Origin: Bedellia somnulentella
Lineage: Eukaryota; Arthropoda; Insecta; Lepidoptera; Bedelliidae
Direction: 5' to 3'
Length of the DNA: 64,000 nucleotides
Assembly (NCBI GenBank): GCA_963576735.1
Contig: OY755189.1
Location: 4,998,622-5,062,621 of the forward strand
Part shown: positions 19,951 to 30,339 of the stretch, piece by piece
Layout of the letters: each line of letters begins with the position of its first letter
Position numbering within the stretch: the stretch's first letter is position 1
Position numbers and translations under genes: made by a program
The notes under the pieces: model-generated
What the model saw: the letters and a program-made list of their open reading frames with translations, nothing else
Databases searched by the model: none
Told to the model about the DNA's origin: nothing

Positions 19951-20208
19951 AGCTGTGTGGCTTAGAATAGCACTACCCCATTTCTTCCGGTGGGTGTACG
20001 TAAGAGGCGACTAACTATTTTTAAGGGATTTTTGGGCGATGCGCTTGGAGACCCATCACCAACAACCTTTATTCTACCATCTTTTCACTACTCAACTTCC
20101 AAAAGTGGCTGGAAATTCTAATTTCTCAGCTCTGGCTACGCCTTTTAGGGATTTATAGCCGTGAGTATATGTTTATATGTATTTATAGCCGTGAGTATAT
20201 GTATGTGT
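19951..20208 (+). mobile_element. SINE-G copy beside CCE-B exon 1
   Basis: Near-complete, with the 3' block ATTTATAGCCGTGAGTATAT present twice. It ends 37 bp from the exon 1 donor of CCE-B and is antisense to that gene. Confidence 0.85.
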
Positions 20209-20244
20209 TTTTCAAAACGTTGCAGACATTAAAATAATGTTTAC

Positions 20245-20448
20245 CATAAACCTCAAGTCTCCAATCGGTGGCTCTGCGTACGGTATACCCAAAAACGAAT
20301 AATATTTCTCATTGGGAAATATCGATGCCACTGCTTTTCCTTCAACTTTTCCAGACTCCGTATTCACTATCACATTTTCACTCAACACTGTTCCAAAAAC
20401 TACAATTAAACCTAAAATATGTAGGAAACATCGTTCTAAAGACTCCAT
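20245..20448 (-). CDS. CCE-B exon 1 (signal peptide)
   Basis: The first 68 codons. The ATG at 20448 sits in a favourable context (ATACCATGG); the frame upstream offers only a GTG. MESLERCFLHILGLIVVFGT is followed by VLSENVIVNTESGKVEG: a signal peptide, then the family N-terminal strand. It ends GIPYAEPPIGDLRFM at donor ATG|GTAAAC, phase 0, joining exon 2 (15668) across a 4.6-kb intron full of SINEs and a Helitron. Confidence 0.92.
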
Positions 20449-20886
20449 GGTATTTTTATTTATGAACACATAATTATTTTGACTTAATTATTGAATCGAT
20501 ACACTGACGTGTCCAGGCGGTAATCTTTTTAATCTCTTCGGAATTACCCGTATCAATAATTTATTATCAGTTTATCTACTTCGATAATGCTTTCCACTAA
20601 ATGCCTAACTGGGGTATTAATTGTGAGGATCCATTTCGTTTGCTTTTCGATAATCTAATTATAATATTTACTTTATAAAAAAAATATATATAATTATGCC
20701 ATTAACCCCAAAATGCTACCAATTATATTTTACTCTCTGTATGAAGAAGGTACATGACTAAGTAAATAAAAATAATATAAAAAGTCTTGTAAGAAAAGGC
20801 ACAGAAGTGAAAATTAAAGGTTTATTTAGTCTAAATGAGGTTAACAATTAATTTTTGGGCAATATTAGATTAAATACATATATACA
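20449..20886. other. CCE-B 5' flank
   Basis: AT-rich. I see no clear TATA plus initiator pair at the expected distance from the ATG and no repeat. Confidence 0.4.
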
Positions 20887-20948
20887 TTCATAATTTCAGA
20901 CCATTAGTTCCCGTTGGGATAAGCAGGGACTATCGATAGGCACTTTCG
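20887..20948 (-). mobile_element. LINE-R 3' fragment
   Basis: ACCATTAGTTCCCGTTGGG and GGACTATCGATAGGCACTTT equal the last ~60 bp of LINE-R. Confidence 0.75.
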
Positions 20949-20997
20949 GGTTTTGTCTATAATATTAAATTCCGTACATGATTTTATTTGCAACCGT

Positions 20998-21180
20998 AAC
21001 AGCTCAATCGGAAGAACGCTCGCCTTTGATGTTGACATAATTGTGTTTCAATCCCGGGTTGGGCCTACACCAATTGGTCTTTTATTCATATGTGTGGTTA
21101 ATTTATCATGGTTATTACCGGTGAGGGAATCATCGTAAGGAAACCCGCATGGCTAAATAGTATTTAGTCTTGTACTAACG
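20998..21180 (+). mobile_element. SINE-T copy, 3' truncated
   Basis: Head GTAACAGCTCAATCGGAAG, then GGGTTGGGCCTACACCAATT. It stops after the GGAAACCCGCATGGCTAA segment. Confidence 0.75.
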
Positions 21181-21316
21181 TGGACACATAATCGATATTT
21201 AAAAATTAGATTAGTAGTCCAAATTAGTAATTCCAGCAAGGCCAATTCAGCTTTTAGTTAGGTAAGAAGGAAATGGGTTGAAATGATAAATGTATAGTTC
21301 CAAAACACACATAATT

Positions 21317-21536
21317 TTATAACTCATCTTTATTGGTATTCATAGACCCTATAACCCCGTTCTTAGCTAGAGGGCTCCATTTATCGTAAAAATTGTCCCA
21401 AAAGGAGAATCTTCTTCTCAGTAGATTCTCTTTCATCTCAAATGACTTGCCAATGAGCAGATATTGATTTGATGAGGAGGTGTAGGGATGCCAGTGGAGA
21501 CCTTGAAGTACATCATCATTTGATGGAGTTGGATTT
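21317..21536 (-). CDS. CCE-C exon 3, C terminus with KDEL
   Basis: The last 72 codons of CCE-C after acceptor CATATTTTTTTCAG. The junction reads YG-NPTPSNDDVLQGLHWHP, at the same phase-2 position as in CCE-B and CCE-D. The sequence FSFWDNFYDKWSPLAKNGV is the usual C-terminal helix. The last residues are MNTNKDEL-stop, a second independent KDEL in the cluster. The sequence before KDEL differs between B and C, so the tetrapeptide itself appears to be conserved while its surroundings drift. The full protein is 579 aa. Confidence 0.92.
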
Positions 21537-21572
21537 CTGAAAAAAATATGTAAGCTATTTATGTACTAATAC

Positions 21573-21672
21573 ATGCATATACTGAGGTCATTAGATATAA
21601 TTAGGGTAGGCAGATACTATCGGTATCAGTTGTATGACCCTGACATTTCGAGCCTCATTTACATGAAATACA
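21573..21672 (-). mobile_element. LINE-R 3' fragment, diverged
   Basis: GGGTAGGCAGATACTATCGG and GACCCTGACATTTCGAGCCTC resemble the terminal coding part of LINE-R. Confidence 0.6.
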
Positions 21673-21724
21673 CTTTCAACAACTATCGTTGGTGAACTTG
21701 ATGTTAAATATTGTTCTCAAATTA

Positions 21725-21876
21725 AGGGGAAAAGGATTGAAAAATAAAGGATGGTTGGTGCCAAGTTTACAACCACATTACCCAACTAACACTTAAAAAT
21801 CCCCAATAACTTTAGTCACCTCGTACGGTACTCGTGGGGTGAAATGGGATGATGCGAAACTGACATCACACAGCTT
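21725..21876 (-). mobile_element. SINE-G 5' half, diverged
   Basis: CTTTAGTCACCTCGTACGG and ACATCACACAGC mark the family; the tail part is missing. Confidence 0.6.
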
Positions 21877-21894
21877 AAGGAAATAAAATAAATA

Positions 21895-22166
21895 GTTGAT
21901 GAAAAATTGGTAAAAGGTATCTATAGAGCTAATGTGGAAGGTAATGTTAGTAGAGGACGGCCACGAAAGACACACTTGGACCAAATTGAGAGTGTGCTCA
22001 AAAAGGCAGGCGTCCGAAGTATGAAGAATAAAAGAGCATGTATGAAAAGATTGATGGATGTAGACGAAGCAAGAGGAGTTTGCCAGGATCGTACTAAGTG
22101 GCGATCGATAGTCTCTGCCTACCCCTATGGGAATTAACGGCGTGGGTATATATGTATGTATGTATG
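21895..22166 (+). mobile_element. LINE-R, 5'-truncated copy
   Basis: The last ~80 codons of the LINE-R frame are still open (YRANVEGNVSRGRPRKTHLD to DRTKWRSIV), then TAA and GGCGTGGGTATATATG(TATG)n. Typical product of incomplete reverse transcription. Confidence 0.88.
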
Positions 22167-22180
22167 TTAATGAAAAACTC

Positions 22181-22492
22181 AAACCCAACTCAACCGTTCA
22201 CGCCGTGTATCCCCGAAGGAGTTGGCAGAATGTACTTATACTTCTGAACATCACGTGGCATTGTTACCTGGTGTTCAGAGTACCCACGATTTGCTTAGAT
22301 AGTGTACTCACGGCAGGCCTGTCGCCGTTTTATACAAATACACTGCCACATGACTAACTACAAATCAGCCATGTGTGTTTCCTCATAATGATTTCCCTCA
22401 CCGTTAACAACCATGATAAATTTATCACAAATATGAGTTTAGAAAAGACATATTGGTGTAGGCTTGAACCAGGATTTTAACCCTCATCGTCT
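22181..22492 (-). mobile_element. SINE-T copy, interrupted (body and 3' part)
   Basis: A minus-strand copy whose last 37 bp of head lie at 23099-23135 (GATCTACCCACTGAGCTATC). About 600 bp inserted between them. Confidence 0.82.
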
Positions 22493-23098
22493 TTACTTAT
22501 TGTTTATTATGTGATATTTTTAAATGTAAAAGTGCAGATTGTGTATGCGGGTATGGCCAGATTATACGTCGCATTTTTTGGTTTTTGTTTTCATATAGCT
22601 ATTACTACTACTACTATTTATTTTTTTGTTAATTTGTGTGTCACTCCAAATGGGTCCTGACTGAAAATCAGTGTTGTGTGTTCTACACACAACAATAAGC
22701 TGAGGCAGGACCTTATCACATTTGTTAAATTTCTAAAAAAAAATACTTGTTTTTTATGTTCATACATTCATCATTCATATACTCACGGCTATAAATCCCT
22801 TAACGGGGTAGCCAGAGCTTTGGAATGAGAAATTCCTCAGCCACTTTTAGAAGTTGATTGGGGAAAAGATGGTAATAATAAATGTTTTTGGTGACGGGTC
22901 TCCAACCACATCGCCCAAAAATCACTTAAGAAGCCCCATACCCTTAGTCGCCTCTTAAGATCACCCACGGGTAGAAATGGGGTAGTGTTATTCTAAGCCG
23001 ACACTACACGGTTTTTATGTCTTTTTTATTTTTTAAAGTAAACTGTATGGTATTTAGTTATTCAAATGTGAATAAATGTCTCTTCTTTCTTTCTTTAC
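22493..23098 (+). mobile_element. LINE-like 3' end inserted in SINE-T
   Basis: The insert is bounded by the short duplication TCTTTACT on both sides. It has no coding frame. It ends GTGAATAAATGTCTCTTC followed by TTTC repeats, as a non-LTR 3' tail would. A SINE-G lies within it. Confidence 0.55.
22762..23011 (-). mobile_element. SINE-G copy, third nesting level
   Basis: Full-length, flanked by TTTTTATGT on both sides. It is inserted in the LINE-like segment, which is itself inserted in a SINE-T. Confidence 0.88.
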
Positions 23099-23135
23099 TA
23101 TAAGCGGTGATCTACCCACTGAGCTATCACGGTTG
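23099..23135 (-). mobile_element. Head of the interrupted SINE-T
   Basis: GAGCTATCACGGTTG completes the copy at 22181-22492. Confidence 0.75.
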
Positions 23136-23283
23136 TTTTGAGGTAATGATTTTTTTATTAACTATTCTACCCCTTTGAATTATACAGCTTTGATAATTTG
23201 ATAATTCACAGAAACAACATACATTTAAATGTATACATTGTTTGACAACCGTAATATTAATATAATGTATCAACAAAACAAAC

Positions 23284-24623
23284 CCGTATCTTGCAAAGTT
23301 GCTCCACATTCTCACCAACTTCCTCTGAACAAACAGGTCTTCAGACAAACTCTCTTTGAGCTTACGGTATGTTTTAATTAAATTTGGGCATTTGAACAAG
23401 TAACAGAGTTCGTCACCAGATGCCGCTCCCCAAGTTCCATCTTTAAAATTACTCAGATCCAGTAAATCATTTTTATTTTCATTCAAACTGCTAACGTAAT
23501 CAAAATGGTAATAGTACAAAGACTTTGACGTCGAATTTGAATAAGTCCTCACAGCGTAATCAACGGCATACGCTGTTATCACATCTCCTATATACGTTAC
23601 ATATTCAGATAGCTTTTTCATTCTTATTTTTCCATTTGTGAAGTAAAAATCTTTTATGCTCTTTACCGCTTCATTGAAACCATTCTTATACGGATCAAAT
23701 TTGAATTTTCCTCGCCTCGGTAACTGGAATGGAAATCTCTTTTCTATAAGACCAAGGTATCGTGGTTCCATAAGATATTGCAAAGAGGGTTCTAAGCCTT
23801 CTCTTGAATTAAATCCGACCATTAGAGGTATGTCTATTTGACTGTGCTCATCTTCAGGATAAGCCGTTAAAAGTCCATTAGCAGATTTCTCAACAATTGG
23901 TCCAAATGGTAATAAAATCTTTTGATTTTGTTCGAAATATTCTTCGGGTAATGACCCTAAATCTGCTATTAGTAAATCGTAGACTGGAGCATTGTTTAAC
24001 GCGTGTAATGTTTTATTATTGCTTCCTTCTAATCTTCCCAATTTTTTAGATAGTTTAAAAGCTCTCTGTTTGGGATCTTCTTGTAAATATCTGGAACTCC
24101 AAGAAGAGCCACTTTGTAAAATTGCAGCATGAAATAGATGTTTTGCTTTAGAACGGATAAGTAAATCTACCGCAGCTGCACCCCCTCTGGCTCCCATTAA
24201 TGTTATTTTATCTGGGTCAGCACCAAATGCTGCTATATTGGATTTAACCCATTCTAACGCCATCACGATATCTTTCAAGCCAGAATTTCCTGGCAATAAG
24301 TCATCTTCAAATGATAAAAATCCAAACACAGACAACCTATATTCTATAGTCACCACAACAATATCTTCATCTATAAAAAAGTCAGGTGCGTAATCTCGGG
24401 TTTTGTTGTAGGAATTCACAAAATTTTCATTGTATAAAAACACTATAACAGGACTGTTTGCAGGATGTAGCTTTGGTGTAAATATATTGAGGTAGAGGCA
24501 GTCTTCTGACCCATACACTCCCATACTTTTTCGTTTTCGTACATTGGTGTTGAATTGCACGCAACTAGGCTTTTCTTTTGTGGCTACCAAGACTGATCTC
24601 CAGGGTTTAACAGGACGAGGTGG
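23284..24623 (-). CDS. CCE-C exon 2, catalytic-domain exon of a dead carboxylesterase
   Basis: Codons 61-506 and two bases of the next, from the acceptor before PPRPVKPWRS to donor TACGG|GTTTGT. Family landmarks: YGSEDCLYLNIFTP, PDFFIDEDIVVVTIEYRL, LPGNSGLKDIVMALEWV, AILQSGSSW, DELCYLF. Key residues are lost: the elbow is GARGGAA, with Arg at about 206 where the nucleophile Ser belongs. The His position in WGAASGDELCYLF is Ser (about 462). The oxyanion strand is VIVFLYNENF. The Glu of the triad remains in VGFNSREGL (about 335). The open frame, glycosylation sequons (NKT, NST) and intact structural motifs argue for a functional non-enzymatic protein. It is expected in the ER lumen because of the signal peptide and KDEL. 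The frame runs on past the donor into the intron, but YG|NP splicing is the family norm. Confidence 0.96.
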
Positions 24624-24678
24624 CTGAAAATAAAAAAAAAAACTTATAATGTATTTTTTTACCATTTTTTTATTGTCT

Positions 24679-24910
24679 GCTGTGTAGTGTCGGGTTAGAA
24701 TAGGACTACCTCATTTCTTCCGGTGGACTAACGGTATTGGGGCTTTTAAGGGATTTTTGGGCGATGCGGTTGGAGACCCATCACCAACAACTTTTATTTA
24801 ACCATCTTTTCCCCACGCAACTTCCAAAAGTGGCTGAGGAATTTCTAATTCTCTAGCTCTGGCTACCCCCTCAAGGGATTTATAGCCGTGAGTATATGTA
24901 TGTATGTATG
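24679..24910 (+). mobile_element. SINE-G copy beside CCE-C exon 2
   Basis: Head CTGCTGTGTAGTGTCGGG, tail (TATG)n. It begins 55 bp upstream of the exon 2 acceptor, antisense to the gene. A 45-bp scrap of the same family lies at 24955-25000. Confidence 0.88.
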
Positions 24911-25004
24911 TTTTTTATTGCTTATATAAATGGTATATTGATATAGTGTTAAAAAGCCCAATATCCTTAGTCGCCTCTTACGACACCCGTGGGTAGTATG
25001 TATA

Positions 25005-25131
25005 CATGCATACATATACTCACGTCTATAAATCCCTTGAAGGGGTAGCCAGAGCTAGGGAATTAGAAATACCTCAGCCACTTTTGGAAGCTTCGTAGGG
25101 AAAAGATGGTGAAATATAGGTTGTTGGTGAT
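25005..25131 (-). mobile_element. SINE-G, tail half (split by LINE-J)
   Basis: Ends abruptly at GGTTGTTGGTGAT; the continuation GTGATGGGTCTCC resumes at 27177. Confidence 0.85.
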
Positions 25132-27165
25132 AAATAAAATAAAAAAATATAAAATAATGATTTATTTCAAAATAAAAAGATAAATCTTTGTTTTTTGAAC
25201 GTCAAAATTCAACTTAATACTAAGTTTACTTCGGATTCGGAAGGTGTTTTGTTGAGAGAAGAACCCGTAAGAAACTCGTCAACACACATCTTTTTTTACG
25301 TCCATTACAATTTTGGTGTTAGCCCGGAAACATCCTGCACAGAGCCCTGATGACACCAAGCCACTTCATCATTAATGTAATCATTGACAGTGTAATAGGC
25401 TTTCGAACTAAGATTTCTTTTAACAGCTGCTTTGAATTTTGTTTCTGATAAATTTAAAATGTCCTCAGGTATTTTATTATACATTTTTACGCATAACCCC
25501 ATGAAAGATGTATTTACTTTTGACAATCTGTATTTTGGCACGGATATTTTATTGTTGTCTCTCAGGTTTCGAATATGTCTGTCACAATTTTTCACAAAAG
25601 AGGCCTGATTTTTTCTTACATACATAATATTTTCATAAATATATTGACATGGCAGTGTCATTATATTTATTGTTTTAAACAATTCCCTCAGGGAATCTCG
25701 GGATCTCATATTGTATATGGCTCTTATTGCTCTCTTTTGGAGAATAAATATGGAACCAACATCAGCTGCTCTGCCCCAGAGTAAAATACCGTAAGACATT
25801 ACACTATGAAAATAGCTGTAATAAACTAATCGAGCTGTCTGTACATCTGTCAAATGTCTTATTTTCCTAACGGCATATGCAGCACTACTAAGCCTGCCAG
25901 CTAGTGAGCTAATGTGGGGTCCCCATTGGAGCTTGAAGTCCAGAGTTATCCCTAAGAAAACTGTGTTATCCGAAAATACTAACTTTTCATTATTTAAAAT
26001 TATTTCGTTATCAACGCACCTAACATTAGGTAATACAAATTTAATGCATTTGGTTTTTTTACCATTCAGTACAAGATTATTGGAAGCAAACCATGTTTGA
26101 ATCTGTGAAACCGTGTTATTCACCTCGTCAACATTCTGATTATTTCTTTCAACGTCAAATACTAAAGAAGTATCATCAGCAAATAACACTATCTCGGACA
26201 TTTTCTCGACCATGAACGGCAAATCATTAATATAAACTAAAAATAAAAATGGGCCCAAAATAGAACCCTGCGGAACACCCATTTTCACATGAGTTCCAGG
26301 TGATATTGCATTATTGATTTGCACTTTCTGTATCCGATCCGAAAAGTAAGACTTTATTAATTTAAGTGCGTCACCTTGTATGCCATAATGTTCTAATTTA
26401 ATAAAAAGGATTTCATGATCTGCACAATCAAATGCCTTCGTAAGATCGCAAAACAAACCAATAGCATCATTTTTGCGTTCCCACGAATCAAAAATGTGTT
26501 TCATTAAGGCAACGCCTGCATCGGTGGTAGAGCGGCCCTTCGTAAAGCCAAATTGTTTTGGATGAAACAATTTGTTTGAAGCGAAATGCAAAAGCATTTG
26601 ATTGAAAATTAGTTTTTTGAATATTTTACTTAAAACTGGCAGAATTGATATGGGTCTATAACCATCAGGACTAATTTTATCTCCTCCGGATTTAAGAAGT
26701 GGTACAATTTTACTATGCTTCATGAGATTTGGAAAGATTTTATTTCTTACATTCATTAAATATATCTGCTAAATATGGAGCCAAAGTTACAATAAAATTA
26801 TGGCAAACTTTCACTGACATACCCCAAATGTCTTCAGAACTTTTTAGTTTAAATGATTTAAAACATTTTTCGATATCTGTAGGGCTGACATCTTTAAAAC
26901 AAAACAAAGTTTCGCACCTATCAACATTTTGTTGTAACAAGTGTTGAGCTTTTATAACCGATGTGTTTAAATATTCAGTTGTTTTTGATGGTATGTCAGT
27001 AAAATATTTTTCAAAAATACAAGCGATTTCCTCATCAGAGGTAGTCAGACCTTTATCAGATCGAACACAGAACTCCTGATCGCATGGTTTACCTCGGCCT
27101 GTTTGGGTGTTGATAATATTCCACACTGTTTTAACTTTATTATCGGATGTTCGGATACGTCGGCT
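25132..27165 (-). mobile_element. LINE-J, 5'-truncated Jockey/CR1-like LINE inserted in SINE-G
   Basis: The 3' tail is (AATAAA)-like at 25132-25150 and the body is on the minus strand, truncated at about 27165. The flanking duplication is GTGAT. The RT domain is complete but the frame is broken once. Confidence 0.85.
25305..27165 (-). pseudogene. LINE-J reverse transcriptase, frameshifted
   Basis: Two overlapping frames belong to one protein. The upstream frame (to about 26742) carries RTSDNKVKTVWNIINTQTG through LADIFNEC. The downstream frame (26756 to 25305) carries NKIFPNLMKHSKIVPLLKSG, then the RT core: GYRPISILPVLSKIFKKLI, FGFTKGRSTTDAG, LFCDLTKAFDCADHE, GVPQGSILGPFLFLVYINDL and VLFADDTSLVF (FADD active site), plus LGITLDFKLQWGPH and a thumb region. 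A frameshift near 26750 joins them. The endonuclease domain is missing through 5' truncation. It is dead as an autonomous element; the clade within Jockey/CR1 is not settled. Confidence 0.88.
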
Positions 27166-27176
27166 TAGGTATCTAT

Positions 27177-27297
27177 GTGATGGGTCTCCAATCTCATCAC
27201 CCAGAATCCCTTAAAAGACCCAACTCTTTTAGTCGCCTCTTACTTACACCCACTGGAAGATTTGGGGTAGTGCTATTCTAAGCCAACACTATACAGC
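27177..27297 (-). mobile_element. SINE-G, head half (split by LINE-J)
   Basis: Continues the copy at 25005-25131, ending AACACTATACAGC. Confidence 0.85.
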
Positions 27298-27309
27298 TAA
27301 TCGACAGAG

Positions 27310-27431
27310 GTAATCTTACTTATAAAAGGGTTTCCAGCCACGTCATCCAGCAATTACATTTAAGCACCCATACCAGTCTCGTAAGACACCCGTGGACAAA
27401 AAGTTTATGTTATTCTGAGTCGACACTACGC
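27310..27431 (-). mobile_element. SINE-G fragment, diverged
   Basis: GGGTTTCCAGCCACGTCATCC and GAGTCGACACTACGCCG identify an old partial copy next to the split one. Confidence 0.55.
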
Positions 27432-27552
27432 CGAGTAGTGTCCACTTACTCTTTTTTTACTGGTCATATTCATTCCCAATATATACGCGGTGAACAATTT
27501 GGTCAATAGAAGCTCTTGTTAATTTGAAATGTTTGTTGTAACTACACGGCAA

Positions 27553-27803
27553 AGTGGTGTCGGCTTAGAATAACACTACCCCATTTCTACCCGTGGGTGA
27601 TTGTAAGAGGCGACTAAGGGTATAGGGGGCTTTTTAAGTGATTTTTGGGCGATGTGGTTGGAGACCCGTCACCAAAAACATTTATTATAACCATCTTTTC
27701 CCAATCAACTTCCAAAAGTGGCTGAGGAATTTTTCATTCCAAAGCTCTGGCTACCCCGTTAAGGGATTTATAGCCGTGAGTATATGTATGTATGTATGTA
27801 TGT
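27553..27803 (+). mobile_element. SINE-G copy
   Basis: Full-length sub-type with CTACCCGTGGGTGATTGTAA and a (TATG)n tail. Confidence 0.88.
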
Positions 27804-28164
27804 TGTTGTAACTCTAGAAATCTATGTAGGAAATTAGTGCAAACACAGGTGTTGTTGGACTATTTTAAAGGCCAAGAAGCAAACCCGGTATCTTTTTTGT
27901 TTTAAAGTGTCATACGTCCAATGTATTTTTAGTAAGCGCTCAATATGTATCTGTCTTATAATGTACTTAGATAAATTTTTAATTTCACCTGGATTTCATC
28001 AGTACAGCGAATAAATATCATTCTTTCTATACTCTGGTTAAAATTGAACAAATATATTGAGTGGAAATCAAAACCTAAGTTAGTTAAATATGCAGAAATA
28101 ATATCTTAAGCTAAATACAATCCTGCCGTCACTTTTTAAAACCCTATTAAACCCCTCGAGCTTT
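27804..28164. other. Intron of CCE-C, nothing recognised
   Basis: AT-rich, no repeat partner or frame seen. Confidence 0.45.
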
Positions 28165-28339
28165 AAGAGCTTATTCCATTTGTCTGAATGAAGACGTCTG
28201 AAAGCCACAGAATCTGAATTCAGACTAGTGGAATAACGTTCAAACTGAAATTTGTGTACTGGAATAACAAGCGTCGGCGGCAGTTACTTCGAAGGACGTC
28301 TGAATTCAGCAACGACAAAGTGTAATGGAATAAGCTCTT
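28165..28339. mobile_element. 175-bp MITE
   Basis: Perfect 14-bp inverted ends AAGAGCTTATTCCA / TGGAATAAGCTCTT, with inner inverted GACGTCTGAA blocks. No coding capacity. Confidence 0.65.
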
Positions 28340-28602
28340 TACTTACATTCACGATTCTTTTCATACATGCCCCTTTATTGTTTGCACATGGGAGAAATAC
28401 GAATGAGTTACATGATAAGTTTTGACTGTGACAGTATTTCCGTACGTATATTATATAGTTAATGAGCCATAAGACAAATACAACATTTTCACTAAGTAAA
28501 CAATTCATTTTCTTTTTTACATACAAAAAGCGGCGATGGGCCTACCTACCTACTATAAATGCAACCCAGGAAAAGTAAGTAAGTTAAGCATCAGACATAC
28601 AT

Positions 28603-28875
28603 ACATATAAACACGCCATTATTTCCCATTGGGTTAGGCAGAGACGATTGTTTGGAACTTTGTAGGATCCTGGCAAACCTCTAGCTTCGTTTACATCCAT
28701 CAATATTTTCATACAAGCTCTTTTATTCTTCATACATCGGACGCCTACGTTTTGAGCACACTCTCTATTTGGTTCTGGTGTGTCCTCAGATGGCCGTCCT
28801 CTACTTACATTTCCTCTCACATTGGCTCTATAAATCTCTTTTACTATCTTACAATCATCGGTCTGCTCTATGAGA
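28603..28875 (-). mobile_element. LINE-R, 5'-truncated copy
   Basis: The terminal coding part, with RGNVSRGRPSEDTPEPN and MKNKRACMKILMDVNEARG in shifted frames, plus the CATACATACATATAAAC tail. A tiny scrap of the same region is at 28338-28382. Confidence 0.82.
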
Positions 28876-29184
28876 TTGCAAAAAAAAACAAATATTGCTC
28901 AAAAGAAATAAATCGTCAACCATCGGGGATTTGAAGCGATATTACATGAAGGGAAAACTAAACAGTATATTTTTTAAATAACTTTGTGTCTAAGTAACTT
29001 TTGCAATATTTATATTTCCCATTTCCATTTTACAATATTATTATTTTGTGTTCGTTGGTTAGCCAGTTAGTTTGTGTCTCATACCACGTGACTGAAAAAC
29101 AGCCATAAGTTAGTATTTATAACATATATATATATCATCTAATATAAAAAAAGAATATAACCTTAAATACTTGACCAAACTTAC

Positions 29185-29364
29185 CAAAAATCTCAACTGG
29201 TCTACCGGTGGTTGTGCATAAGGAATACCAAGAAATGCATAATAATCTTTAGAACCAAACAGTGTTTGAAACTGCTTTCCTTTAACTTTTCCGTGTGTTG
29301 TATCCACAATATTCGAACCAAAACTAGAAGAAATAATGCAGAACAGTATAAATAATTGGAACAT
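29185..29364 (-). CDS. CCE-C exon 1 (signal peptide)
   Basis: The first 60 codons, starting at the only ATG in frame (MFQLFILFCIISSSFGSNIV); the frame upstream has just a TTG. The hydrophobic stretch is a signal peptide, followed by VDTTHGKVKGK and GIPYAQPPVDQLRFL. Donor TTG|GTAAGT, phase 0, joins exon 2 at 24623 over a 4.6-kb intron that contains LINE-J. Confidence 0.92.
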
Positions 29365-29507
29365 TTTCAACTAACTAAACTACATTTTCATAGTTGTGAT
29401 AACCAAAAAGATAAAGTAAGGATATTATTTATTACCCTCAATAGATAGTACACACAACTACACCTCGGTGTCTTTCTGTAAATAATATGATTTATTTATC
29501 AGGATTA

Positions 29508-29655
29508 TGCTGTGTAGTGACGGCTTAGAATCGCAGTAGCCCATTTCTTCACCTGAATGGTGAGGGAGGTGACTAAAGGTATTGGGGCTTTTTAAATGAT
29601 CTTGGTTGGAGACCCATCCCCCATTTTAGAATTTATGGCCGTGAGTATATGTTTT
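29508..29655 (+). mobile_element. SINE-G copy with internal deletion
   Basis: Head CTGTGTAGTGACGGCTTAG and end GGCCGTGAGTATATG flank a ~100-bp deletion after GGTTGGAGACCCATC. It lies about 145 bp upstream of the CCE-C start. Confidence 0.82.
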
Positions 29656-29937
29656 TAAATGTTTTTTTTCGTGAAAACCTCATGTAGAGATTATAACTAA
29701 TAAATAAATAAAAGAAAAATTTCGACACCGAATTCCGAATTTGTAAAAAAATCGGATGCAGGGAACGCAAACACTACTTAAAAGTGTAAAAGAAACAAAG
29801 GATAGAAGAATTTCGCACTGGAAGCCATTGATACTGTAGCTCAATTGGTAGAGCGAAGGGGCGTATACCCGGAGGTCGTGGAATCGATCCCCGCCGGTGT
29901 CTAAAGTTTTCTTTCCTTTATTTATCCTTTATTTATT
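29656..29937 (+). mobile_element. SINE-F copy, nearly complete
   Basis: Flanked by AGTATATGTTTT (29644-29655 and 29938-29949). The order is head, antisense arm, unique middle (GGAACGCAAACACTAC), then the tRNA-like part (GTAGCTCAATTGGTAGAGCG ... GATCGATCC-like T arm) and the tail TTTATTTATCCTTTATTTATT. The tRNA-like part has decayed stems. A SINE-G scrap follows at 29944-29990. Confidence 0.82.
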
Positions 29938-29990
29938 AGTATATGTTTTCCCCACTAAACTTCCAAAAGTGGCAGAAGACTTTCTAAATC

Positions 29991-30339
29991 TAAAAGTGTT
30001 GCAATGTAAATTATAAATGTTTGCATCTTATACGAAGTTTTAAATATACTATTGGCAATAAATTTACAGAATTATGTTATGTTACTCATTGATAGGAATT
30101 GTAATATATCGATAGAAGAACGCTTCTACATAACACAATTTTTAACTATTATTTTTATATTTATTTCCATAATCTTAACATAAGATTGCCGATTCTCTTG
30201 GCTGAAAATATGGAAAATTTATAAGTGAGTGAGTTCGTCTTATGTTCCATCATTGATTTCTCTACAAAAATCAAGCATTTTTTCGTTAAAAATTGTTTTT
30301 GTAACTCAGTGACGATGTATTAAACATATTTTACTGAAG
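29991..30339. other. Intergenic between CCE-C and CCE-D
   Basis: AT-rich, nothing recognised. Confidence 0.45.

Noticed and set aside
12697..21541. KDEL endings as coincidence
   Set aside because: Both occur at the exact C terminus, in spliced frame with the family C-terminal helix, in two diverged paralogues with signal peptides.
1..24623. The serine in the conserved QSG motif as a substitute nucleophile
   Set aside because: QSG is a normal structural motif of active family members after the elbow; it does not replace the elbow serine.
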